Shown: positions 6,466 to 13,179 of the stretch, piece by piece
Layout: each line of letters opens with the position of its first letter
Numbering within the stretch: the stretch's first letter is position 1
The notes under the pieces: generated by a model
Told to the model about the DNA's origin: nothing
The model's database searches: none
The model's input: only the letters and a program-made list of their open reading frames with translations
Translations under genes and position numbers: made by a program
DNA from: an uncultured Erysipelotrichaceae bacterium
GTDB lineage: Bacteria > Bacillota_I > Bacilli_A > Erysipelotrichales > Erysipelotrichaceae
Length of the DNA: 13,179 bases
Direction of reading: 5' to 3'
Assembly: GCA_902803275.1 (NCBI GenBank)
Contig: CADCPE010000148.1
Location: 1 to 13,179, forward strand

Positions 6466-7218
6466 TAATATGTCCACTATATGGCTGCTTGCCCCGAGCA
6501 GCTCTTTTCTTTCGCATGTCGCCTGATGAAATTTCAGATAGGCTTCAAATGTTTCTTCATCCATCCTGTTGATGGACTGACGCATATAATCGGTAGGACC
6601 ATCGGAAGCAAATCTTTTTACCAGTTCAAGACCGGCAAGTCTGTTCAGTTCATCGATATCTTCGATCCGGGAATGAAAAAACAGGTTGTCAGGATCGTCG
6701 ATATGAAAATCATCTGTGAGCCTGTCTTTTATTTCCTTATAATGGTTATCTTTAAATGCATATTCGATCACGGCATATTCGTTCATGATGTAGGTGACGA
6801 AAAGATATCTGCGGCAGATCCTCTTGGCTTCACTCAAGGCCTTCAGTTTGTCTTCTTTTCTGTAAAGGTGATACAGCGGTCCGAACATGATCCCGATGTC
6901 GAATTCATCTTCTTCAAACATTGAAAGATCAACAGCACTGGCTTCGATGATCCTGATCTCTTTGTCTTTCGCCCTGAGCATCCCGATATTCGGTCTGACA
7001 TATTCAACTGCTGTCACATCATATCCCTGCTTTTTAAGATAGAGGGAGTATTTGCCAGGACCGGCCCCGATATCAACGATCCTGTCACCTGGTTCAAGAT
7101 ATTCGTGGATGTATTTTAGGGAAGTCAAAAACTCGACCTGCCCGTGGCGCGTGTCAAGTCTTTTGTCTTCATTGAACTTGTTATAGTAATCGGAGAGTTT
7201 CCGCTTAAAGTCATCCAT
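6451..7218 (-). CDS. Class I SAM-dependent methyltransferase
   Basis: A 255-residue cytosolic protein with a Rossmann-type S-adenosylmethionine domain. Motif I is RIVDIGAGPGKYSLYL (46-61), the acidic end of strand 2 is VTAVEYV (68-74), strand 4 is FDIGIMFGPLYHLY (106-119), and a post-motif stretch RICRRYLFVTYIMNEYAVIEY follows. The GPLYHL sequence is common in a large group of uncharacterised small-molecule methyltransferases in Bacillota; the substrate cannot be told. The start ATG shares one base with the TGA of the muramidase gene (TGATG), and AGGAAA (7235-7230) lies 11 bases upstream. It is therefore probably translated from the same mRNA by reinitiation or coupling. The C-terminal LKKKN is encoded by the terminator hairpin shared with jag. 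Confidence 0.88.
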   Translation of the reverse strand: MDDFKRKLSDYYNKFNEDKRLDTRHGQVEFLTSLKYIHEYLEPGDRIVDIGAGPGKYSLYLKKQGYDVTAVEYVRPNIGMLRAKDKEIRIIEASAVDLSMFEEDEFDIGIMFGPLYHLYRKEDKLKALSEAKRICRRYLFVTYIMNEYAVIEYAFKDNHYKEIKDRLTDDFHIDDPDNLFFHSRIEDIDELNRLAGLELVKRFASDGPTDYMRQSINRMDEETFEAYLKFHQATCERKELLGASSHIVDILKKKN

Positions 7219-8048
7219 CAGTTGTTTTCTTTCCTAATAAACATGATATTGAGATCGGTATCCTTACTGATGCCGTTGATGGTTCCTTTATTCGAATACT
7301 GCCAGATCATTATCGGATTATCTATCTCCGGCTTGCTTACATCGTATTGGGCATACCACATCGGAATATCCCTGATCTCATCCAGGATATAGAAATTGGT
7401 AAGCCAGTAGGGATAAGTATAGATGATGGCCTCATGACCGAATTTCCTGATCTCATTCACGAAAGCGATGGCATTTTTTGTCAGCTGTTCCTTATCCAGC
7501 AGGAAGATCCTTGAAACCAGACCGTCTTCCAGAAATACTTCTTCAAGATCGTAGGCGATCGGCAGATCGATAGGCTTGTTTTCCAGAGCCGATAAAACGA
7601 AGTGTGCTTCTTCAATGGCTTCTTTTTCATCCAGAGCCTGTGAGAAGAAATAGACGCCTGTTTTAATACCGTTTTTTCTGGCTCCTTCATAATTGGCTTC
7701 AAAGCGGTCATCCATATACAGATCGCCCTGGGTAGCGCCTCTTCTGCCTAAACGGATATATGCGAACTCGACAGAATCCTCCTTTACTTTTTTCCAGTCG
7801 ATCTCCTGCTGAAACTCGGCAACATCGATGCCGAACATGGATGAAAAGTTTTCGTCTTCATAGGAATATTTTCCGGATACGGATCTGATCTTGCTGTAGT
7901 CGACTTCCGGATCGCTTTGGGCGATCGGTTCTTCCTGAGGCAATATTTCTTTAGGATCCTTTCTAATAAAATAGATGGTCGCAAAAATCAGGACAAGTCC
8001 CAATACCGCCATCATTATTTCCATTTTTATGATGTTTTTATTTTTCAT
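7218..8048 (-). CDS. Membrane-anchored GH25 muramidase (lysozyme)
   Basis: A 276-residue protein with one N-terminal membrane segment (about 9-28), a linker, then a complete glycoside hydrolase family 25 domain (~70-270). GH25 enzymes cut the MurNAc–GlcNAc bond of peptidoglycan. Motifs: FGIDVAEFQQEIDW with the first catalytic-site Asp (D75), FAYIRLGRRG (95-104), GVYFFSQA (131-138), LPIAYDLEEV with D167 and E169, MWYAQYD (230-236), and the family's closing IWQYSNKGTINGISKDTDLN (248-267). No cleavage site or lipobox is obvious, so it is likely tethered outside the membrane. The start lacks a ribosome binding site; a good promoter lies 40 bases upstream. The stop overlaps the methyltransferase start by one base. 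Confidence 0.92.
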   Translation of the reverse strand: MKNKNIIKMEIMMAVLGLVLIFATIYFIRKDPKEILPQEEPIAQSDPEVDYSKIRSVSGKYSYEDENFSSMFGIDVAEFQQEIDWKKVKEDSVEFAYIRLGRRGATQGDLYMDDRFEANYEGARKNGIKTGVYFFSQALDEKEAIEEAHFVLSALENKPIDLPIAYDLEEVFLEDGLVSRIFLLDKEQLTKNAIAFVNEIRKFGHEAIIYTYPYWLTNFYILDEIRDIPMWYAQYDVSKPEIDNPIMIWQYSNKGTINGISKDTDLNIMFIRKENN

Positions 8049-8087
8049 AATAAAATTATAATATAGCTGTCATCCTTACTGTAAAAC

Positions 8088-8115
8088 ATTATAGACAGGA
8101 ATCAGTGTTTGGCAA
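8088..8115 (-). promoter_or_regulatory. Probable promoter for muramidase–methyltransferase
   Basis: On the minus strand: TTGCCA (8115-8110, 5/6 match to the -35), 16 bases, then TATAAT (8093-8088, perfect). The -35 overlaps the end of the kinase-like gene. The predicted start is near 8081, giving a leader of about 33 bases that has no normal ribosome binding site next to the ATG at 8048. A second TATAAT lies six bases before that ATG but has no well-spaced -35. Confidence 0.55.
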
Positions 8116-8635
8116 GATAATCCATGAATTCCTTTGTTTTCGACCAGTATTTTATGCCCCAGTTTTCAAAACTGTACTCATCCATGTATTCATTGCATTC
8201 ATAATCCACATACCAGATCAGATCGTCGCGGACGATGAAATTAGTCGGAAAATAGTCGATATTGAGCCCGTATGATCTGACTATATCCGCCATTTCCCTA
8301 ACCTGTTTAATATACGGTCTTACAGATATATCCCTTCTGATCAGATCAAAGACGGTTTCCCCATCAATGAATTCCTTCAGGACAATCTCGTTTTCCGTAT
8401 CTATCGCATACATTTTCGGGATCCTAATACCCGTTTTCAGCAGACGTTCATAATCGTTTTTTTCAGCTTCGATCTTGTTTCCGAAACTGTAGTAATCACA
8501 TGGCTCATGATGAATCTGCTTGACGACCGCAAAAGATCCCTGGTATTCTGCCAGGTATGAATAGCCGCCTTTGCCATGCCCGAGAAGTTTTATGATATTG
8601 TATTCTTTACCGTTTATAAACTTCTTATTTGCCAT
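8102..8635 (-). CDS. Minimal protein kinase-like protein
   Basis: A 177-residue protein that looks like a trimmed eukaryotic-type/WaaP-like kinase fold. A glycine loop LLGHGKGGYSYLAEY (17-31) is followed by VVKQIH with the ATP-binding Lys39 and a helix with acidic residues (IEAEKND, 55-61). The hinge-like IVLKEFIDGETVFDLI (84-99) comes next. A catalytic-loop-like IDYFPTNFIV has Asp127 and Asn132, and a metal-site strand WYVDYE has Asp144. All residues needed for ATP and metal binding thus appear present, but nearly the whole C-lobe after the metal site is missing, about 33 residues remaining against 100 or more in typical kinases. It starts 12 bases after the CPBP protease gene, with no visible ribosome binding site, so it is probably in that transcript. 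The substrate is unknown. Confidence 0.7.
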   Translation of the reverse strand: MANKKFINGKEYNIIKLLGHGKGGYSYLAEYQGSFAVVKQIHHEPCDYYSFGNKIEAEKNDYERLLKTGIRIPKMYAIDTENEIVLKEFIDGETVFDLIRRDISVRPYIKQVREMADIVRSYGLNIDYFPTNFIVRDDLIWYVDYECNEYMDEYSFENWGIKYWSKTKEFMDYLAKH

Positions 8636-8647
8636 CTGATCGTGTGT

Positions 8648-9361
8648 TTAATGATCTGTTGCTGTCTGATCCTTATTAGTCAGCCACAATGCATAAGCCG
8701 TTTCAAAGATGAGCAGAACAGCAAACAGGATGAGCACATGAAAAGGTGCGGAAGCATTGCTTACGAATATCCTGCTGCTGAGATCTATGGCACCGTGAAG
8801 AATGATCAAGGTGAAAAGATCATCTGTTCTGGTATAGACAGCACCCAATACCAGACCGATCACGAAAGAGTAGGCGACCTGAACAAGTGTCTGGAGCATC
8901 TTTCCGTTAACGGCATTGGTGAGATGGATCAGTGCAAATACTGTCGCAGATACCAATACGATCATAAGCGGCTTCATGCCGTTTTCCTTAAGATGACAGA
9001 TAAAGATCTCTCTGAACAGCACTTCTTCAAAAATAGCCGGCGCTGCAGCCATAATGATCATTTCAAGATCAGGAGCATTTATCTGCCCGCCTGTCATTAG
9101 ATAATTGACTATATTCCAGATGACAAACAACAGACCCGGAAGAATGATCGGGAAGCTGGAGAACTGTCTGTCTTTTCTGAAACAGTAGAAAAAGATCACA
9201 AAAAGCAGGCATCCAACGACGATCCGTGCAAGAGCCATTGAAAACTCATTCGGAAAATAGAAGACCTGAAACGGTATTGACGCAACAACGGTCAGAACAA
9301 AGCTGATCACAATAAGCATCAATTCGAAAACAATCGGTTTTCTTACGGCAAAGTTTCTCAT
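8648..9361 (-). CDS. CPBP family intramembrane glutamic protease
   Basis: A polytopic membrane protein of 237 residues (239 from the earlier ATG at 9367) with about seven hydrophobic segments and the CPBP/Rce1-type (Abi) signature. With residues numbered from 9367, the motifs are EEVLFR (114-119, paired Glu plus Arg), FALIH (144-148) and HGAID (191-195). Bacterial members have been linked to bacteriocin maturation or self-immunity and to signal cascades, but each case differs. Two ATGs are possible: AGAGG lies three bases before the ATG at 9367 and nine before that at 9361, so the second is preferred. A TATAAT at 9388-9383 without a -35 lies just upstream. It follows the NRPS-like gene by about 50 bases and precedes the kinase-like gene by 12. 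Its nearness to a peptide-synthetase relative hints at processing or protection, which is inference. Confidence 0.88.
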   Translation of the reverse strand: MRNFAVRKPIVFELMLIVISFVLTVVASIPFQVFYFPNEFSMALARIVVGCLLFVIFFYCFRKDRQFSSFPIILPGLLFVIWNIVNYLMTGGQINAPDLEMIIMAAAPAIFEEVLFREIFICHLKENGMKPLMIVLVSATVFALIHLTNAVNGKMLQTLVQVAYSFVIGLVLGAVYTRTDDLFTLIILHGAIDLSSRIFVSNASAPFHVLILFAVLLIFETAYALWLTNKDQTATDH

Positions 9362-9415
9362 ATACATAAACCTCTCATTGTCATTATAGCAATTCGTTTC
9401 AAGATACCGGATGTT

Positions 9416-12259
9416 TTAGTCGATGATCTTATCTTCAAGCAGGGCATCGCCGATATTTTTCATGATGGTGACAAATTCTTCCGCATGTCCTATAGACAGA
9501 TACTTCATATCGTAGTTCAAGGTAAACATCATCTTCTCGCCGTCATCCAGAACTCTTACCTGCAAAACTGGCTGTTCCGTCTTTGCTGAGACATAGCGGT
9601 TTTCCAGCTTGAGTTTTATTCCTAAAGCCAGTGTTTCTCTATCATCATAAGACCGGTAAGGATCATATGATACCATCATGATCGAAGATCTATTCTGTAT
9701 ATGTTCACGATGATCGAGATATGACAAGCGGATCAGATCGCGATGCTGTTCTTCCATGTCTTTGAAAAGATCAGCAGGCGCTCTGCTTTCACTGGTTATG
9801 CCTATCGGCGCAATAGTTTCCTTTATTCCTGCCGGATTTTCCTTTGGCCAGCGGTTAAGCATCTGCGTATAAACGCAGGATACTTTTCCGTTGTATTTTT
9901 CCTGAGCCAGAGAAACGACCAGGTGAACGAATGCTGAATCGGTAGAGTCGTATTTTGCAATAAGTTCCTCTATTTTATTCATCGGAAAAAAGATCGTCCG
10001 CGTAACTCCCTGTCCGCTTTTTCCTGTCACGTCTGTACTCAAACTGCACATCCTGTTTTCAGGATCCAGTTTTCTGACGAAATGATCTAAAGCCTCATCT
10101 GTTATTTCCTTGCTTATTGGTCTGCTTCTTTCGAAAAGATAGGCAAAATAATACACAGGTCTAATGGTGCCGCCTTTGTACAATGCGGCGATGTCTTTGA
10201 GAAACGTAACCAGGCCTGAATCGTCACTCAGCAGGCTCGACATCTGAAAAAACAGATATCTGAACACATGTGTCCTGATCAGACGGATCCTGATCAGGGG
10301 TTCTTTAAAGCCAAATGGTCTGATAAACGAACTGAGAAGTTCTCTCACTTCATCAACGCTCATGTTTTCTATCTTCACTGTCGGTGCATTCTCGCTGTAT
10401 GCCTGAACCGGCTCTTCACCATCGCTGTCGATAAACACATTGAATGCAGAATCGTTTCTGATATACTCGTTGATCGCATTTTCCAGTTTTTCGATCTTTA
10501 TCATCGGCGCAAGCTGATAGGCAAACATAAAATCGTGAGCACAGTTGCTGCTTGATTCAGACCATCTGTGTTTCAGATTCGGATCAAGAGGGAAGCGTTT
10601 CGTTTTACCGATCGCTTCCTTTTCTTCAAGGGAAAGACTGTTTCTTTTTTCTGTCTCAAGCAGTTCTGAGATCTTTTCTGCGCTGCAGCCTTCATAAATA
10701 TGACTTATATTCAGACCTTCAATATTCAGTTTTTCAAGCAGCTGTATGGCTTTAAGCGAGTTTCCTCCGCGTCTGAAGAAATCATCTTTGATGCCAAGTC
10801 TATTGATTTCAAGAACTTCGGCCATCGCTTCAGTGAGCTTCTGTTCAATTTCATTGCGTGGCGCAACGTATTCAGCCGCTATGTTTTCTTCAGGAAGCTT
10901 AAGAGCTTTACGGTATATCTTTCCTTCAGCTGATACAGGCGGCTTAGCGATACGGATATAGTATGAAGGGATCAGATAGTAAGGGAGGATGCTTCCAAGC
11001 TTCTGACATGCCTCTTTTTCATTGATGATGATGTCGTCAGTGTAGTAAAGAGCTATGGCTTCCTGTTTTTCAAAACCTTTAACAGCGCACCATGAGAGGC
11101 CAAGTGCCTTGCGGCAGAGCGATTCCACTTCACTTGGTTCGATACAGATACCGTTGATCCTGAACATGTCATCAAGACGTCCGACGATACTGTAAAGCCC
11201 CTGTGCATCCCTTCTGGCGATATCACCGGTATGAACGATTCCCTCACGGAATACTCTTGCGGTCTCTTCAGGCAGATCGACATATCCTCTTACATAGAAG
11301 TTTCTGAAGCAGATCTCTCCCTGACCAGGGCCTTCAATGCGGTTTCCGTTCTGATCTTCAAGATGAAGATCGAGCTGTTTTAAAACAGGCCTGCCTGCCG
11401 GAGCATGTTCATACTTTCTGTCGATGTTCATTACCAGCAGTGGAAAACAGGACTCGCTCAGGGAATAGAAACTGGTCAGTGAAGGTCTTCCGGATTCGTA
11501 GTAGAGGTTGTCGGCGTTTTCACTGCTCATCAGTATTTCTTTCAGATACGCACTTGGCTGCTGATAGAGACGTACAAATGACGTTGGAAGACAGGCATCG
11601 GTGATCTGATGCTGCACAAGATACCTGTGCATCCCTCTGACGTTGTTTGTCAGCTGCATAGGAGTGATGTGGACTGTTCTGGCTATGCACATGCAGTTGA
11701 AAATCAAATGAATGGAATTGGCACGATCGAAAGAGACAGCCAGACAGGTATGAAATCCTTCATATTCTCCTAGATTGGGATAAAGAGAAAGGCAGAAATC
11801 AAGGTTTCCCATCTCATGAAGGACGCCTTTTATTCTGCCGGCATATCCTGAAGTATAGATGACAAAAGCGGCATCATGAGGATCGGATTCAATGTATCCG
11901 TCATAAGGCCTTTCTGAAGATTGGATCTTCCTATATGTTTCTTCATCTATTTCACATTTCTGATGGAGATCCCTGCGGATAAAAGATATCTTTTCAGCAG
12001 GATTTGAACTGTCGATATTGCAGAAAGCACAGCCAGCTCTCAATACTCCCAGCAGGGAAGCTATTGATGATGCGCTTCTTGGAAGTACTATCAGGCAGAT
12101 GTCATCCTTGCCACAGCCGCTGTTTTTCAGCCATGAACAAATTCTTCCCGATTCTTCCCACAGCTGCCTGTAGGTGATTGAACGGTTTTCATCAATAAAA
12201 GCGATGCGATCAGGATAATTTCTGCAGTTCCTGTCTATACGTTTTAATAGTCGACTCAT
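9416..12259 (-). CDS. Single-module NRPS-like protein: adenylation–PCP–degenerate condensation domain
   Basis: A 947-residue protein, probably cytosolic. The adenylation domain (~1-455) shows ITYRQL (28-33), LRAGCAFCNID (73-83), the P-loop IYTSGYAGRIKG (134-145, altered from TSGTTGxPKG), SFDRANS (A4; Asp178 is where amino-acid-specific enzymes bind the amino group), HTGD (343-346), GRLDDMFRINGICIEPSEVE (360-379) and the A10 region EGKIYRKAL with Lys447. The carrier domain (~465-535) has FFRRGGNSLKAIQLL with the phosphopantetheine Ser501. The C-terminal ~390 residues look like a condensation-domain fold, but HHxxxDG reads SSLLSDD (674-680), losing both His. There is no thioesterase or reductase domain. 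It may load one amino acid for a partner; the final product is unknown. Upstream are GGAAAG 12 bases before the ATG and a lone TATAAT at 12297-12292. Confidence 0.85.
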   Translation of the reverse strand: MSRLLKRIDRNCRNYPDRIAFIDENRSITYRQLWEESGRICSWLKNSGCGKDDICLIVLPRSASSIASLLGVLRAGCAFCNIDSSNPAEKISFIRRDLHQKCEIDEETYRKIQSSERPYDGYIESDPHDAAFVIYTSGYAGRIKGVLHEMGNLDFCLSLYPNLGEYEGFHTCLAVSFDRANSIHLIFNCMCIARTVHITPMQLTNNVRGMHRYLVQHQITDACLPTSFVRLYQQPSAYLKEILMSSENADNLYYESGRPSLTSFYSLSESCFPLLVMNIDRKYEHAPAGRPVLKQLDLHLEDQNGNRIEGPGQGEICFRNFYVRGYVDLPEETARVFREGIVHTGDIARRDAQGLYSIVGRLDDMFRINGICIEPSEVESLCRKALGLSWCAVKGFEKQEAIALYYTDDIIINEKEACQKLGSILPYYLIPSYYIRIAKPPVSAEGKIYRKALKLPEENIAAEYVAPRNEIEQKLTEAMAEVLEINRLGIKDDFFRRGGNSLKAIQLLEKLNIEGLNISHIYEGCSAEKISELLETEKRNSLSLEEKEAIGKTKRFPLDPNLKHRWSESSSNCAHDFMFAYQLAPMIKIEKLENAINEYIRNDSAFNVFIDSDGEEPVQAYSENAPTVKIENMSVDEVRELLSSFIRPFGFKEPLIRIRLIRTHVFRYLFFQMSSLLSDDSGLVTFLKDIAALYKGGTIRPVYYFAYLFERSRPISKEITDEALDHFVRKLDPENRMCSLSTDVTGKSGQGVTRTIFFPMNKIEELIAKYDSTDSAFVHLVVSLAQEKYNGKVSCVYTQMLNRWPKENPAGIKETIAPIGITSESRAPADLFKDMEEQHRDLIRLSYLDHREHIQNRSSIMMVSYDPYRSYDDRETLALGIKLKLENRYVSAKTEQPVLQVRVLDDGEKMMFTLNYDMKYLSIGHAEEFVTIMKNIGDALLEDKIID

Positions 12260-12314
12260 ACTGTTGGCTAGCTTTCCAGATATATAAACCTATTATATAC
12301 AAATATGGCTGCTG

Positions 12315-13179
12315 TTATCTTGTCCTTCTGTCCTTGCCTGTTTCAAGATAGTATCTGCTCTTGGACTCGTACATCCTCTGATCAGCGGTGGTGATGATCA
12401 GGTCAAGATCAGAGTATTCCTTGTTTGTGGCATAGCCGCAGGATATGGAGATTCCTTCAACAAATCTGCCTTTCCATTTTCTGCTCAGGCCAGAGAGCTT
12501 GTCTAGGCTTCTGAGGACATCTTCTTCATTTCCTTCCACGATAACTGCGAATTCATCCCCGCCCAGCCGGTAAATCATGTCGGTCATATCGAAGCTTTCA
12601 CTGAGGCATCTGGCTGAGCCTGTGATCAGTTCGTCTCCTGCTTCATGGCCTAAAGTATCGTTCGCTTCCTTCAGACCGTTGATATCTGCCATGATCACGC
12701 AAAGAGAATCAGGCATCTTTTCTTTAAGCTGCTCAAGTTTTTCATTATAAGCTCTGCGGTTCTGCAGGCCGGTCATCTGATCATAATAGGCATATCTTTT
12801 CTGCAGTTCGGCCAGCTTTACTGCCGACGCTGCAAAGACATATCTTTCAAGTCGTGATTTGTTGATGAAATGGCTTGAGATGATTCCGCCTGCAGAATAG
12901 ACCAGAAGATTCTTTAAAGTCCATGTGTATACATCGCTATTCTGATTGTTTGAACTTAACAGAACATATACGGAAATCGCTATTGCCGCCAGAATGATCG
13001 AAGGCATAGTATCGTCGATAAACATGACCGGTGCGATCAGCACGGCAGCAATATATGTCGCTGTTCTGACTTCGGGCATGAACAGACACATGGCGATGCC
13101 TACGCCAAGCAGGGATGCTCTGATGACATACATCAGAATGCGCGTCTGCCAGGCTTTCCTGACAAGAAAAGCTGCAGCC
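12315..13179 (-). CDS. Membrane GGDEF-domain diguanylate cyclase (start beyond right edge)
   Basis: A C-terminal fragment of at least 287 residues. The frame is open to the window edge (adding AAAFLVRKAWQTRIL before the ATG at 13133), so the true start is probably outside. Several hydrophobic segments (about residues 5-100 from that ATG) lead through a linker helix into a GGDEF domain (~105-265). Motifs are YDQMTGLQNRRAYNE (117-131), MADINGLKEANDTLGHEAGD (148-167) and an intact RLGGDEFAVI (189-198), so it should make cyclic di-GMP. The RxxD inhibitory site is not present: the tetrad before the GGDEF is DMTD. No sensor domain other than the membrane part is visible. It lies 55 bases upstream of the NRPS-like gene on the same strand with no terminator between, so it may share its transcript. 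Confidence 0.9.
   Translation of the reverse strand, partial: AAAFLVRKAWQTRILMYVIRASLLGVGIAMCLFMPEVRTATYIAAVLIAPVMFIDDTMPSIILAAIAISVYVLLSSNNQNSDVYTWTLKNLLVYSAGGIISSHFINKSRLERYVFAASAVKLAELQKRYAYYDQMTGLQNRRAYNEKLEQLKEKMPDSLCVIMADINGLKEANDTLGHEAGDELITGSARCLSESFDMTDMIYRLGGDEFAVIVEGNEEDVLRSLDKLSGLSRKWKGRFVEGISISCGYATNKEYSDLDLIITTADQRMYESKSRYYLETGKDRRTR

Noticed and set aside
6481..6924. A 147-codon plus-strand open frame opposite the methyltransferase gene
   Set aside because: It lies antisense to a gene with clear SAM motifs, directly after a terminator, with no promoter or ribosome binding site.
8056..8075. Five-codon frame MTAIL before the muramidase
   Set aside because: Too short to call as a gene, and the AAGG is fused to its ATG with no spacing; kept only as a possible translation oddity.
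8576..9100. A 174-codon plus-strand open frame opposite the CPBP protease and kinase-like genes
   Set aside because: It is antisense to two well-supported genes, its Cys/His/Lys-rich translation resembles no family, and it has no ribosome binding site.
1..13179. CRISPR array, tRNA, insertion sequence or toxin–antitoxin pair
   Set aside because: No regularly spaced repeats, cloverleaf pattern, transposase motif or small paired basic/acidic genes were seen on either strand.

Overview
The window looks like chromosomal DNA of a low-GC Gram-positive bacterium (Bacillota). The evidence is the conserved gene order rpmH–rnpA–yidC–jag, a lipoprotein-type YidC, strong AAGGAG-type ribosome binding sites and moderate A+T content. 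An Erysipelotrichia-like member is a reasonable guess, but it rests on overall gene flavour and not on a marker tree. I see no tRNA, rRNA, CRISPR array, insertion sequence or phage gene. Genes are tightly packed and no gap exceeds about 85 bases.

Layout. (1) Positions 1-1472, minus strand: a two-gene unit of a MalY/PatB-like PLP enzyme overlapping, by ATGA, an aldo/keto reductase that runs off the left edge. (2) 1507-2208 plus and 2205-2732 minus: a DUF5131 (Gp37/Gp68-like) protein converging on a DJ-1/PfpI protein, the two stop codons sharing TTAA. (3) 2808-4337 plus: a glucose-family PTS EIIC–EIIB relative that has lost the expected catalytic residues of both domains. (4) 4361-6454 plus: a consensus promoter, then rpmH, rnpA, yidC and jag (khpB). 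A hairpin covering the rnpA ribosome binding site sits between rpmH and rnpA, and a likely internal promoter for yidC–jag lies in the end of rnpA. The unit ends in an A/T-rich hairpin built from the overlapping 3' ends of jag and the convergent gene. (5) 13179-6451, all minus strand: a membrane GGDEF protein (cut by the right edge), a one-module NRPS-like protein (A–PCP–degenerate C), a CPBP-family membrane protease, a minimal 177-residue kinase-like protein, a membrane-anchored GH25 muramidase and a SAM methyltransferase.

How they may work together. Group 4 is housekeeping: ribosomal protein L34, the RNase P protein, the membrane insertase and a KH/R3H RNA-binding protein. It is not next to dnaA or mnmE here, so the classic origin-proximal context is broken on both sides. 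Group 5 is the accessory part. The NRPS-like protein can probably activate and load an amino acid (the A4 aspartate, A10 lysine and PCP serine are present), but it lacks a working HHxxxDG motif and any release domain. It could make a simple aminoacyl-thioester for a partner enzyme, possibly acting at the envelope given the neighbouring membrane protease and cell-wall hydrolase; that link is inference from position only. The most unusual items are this NRPS-like protein, the catalytically stripped PTS permease, and the rpmH–rnpA hairpin.
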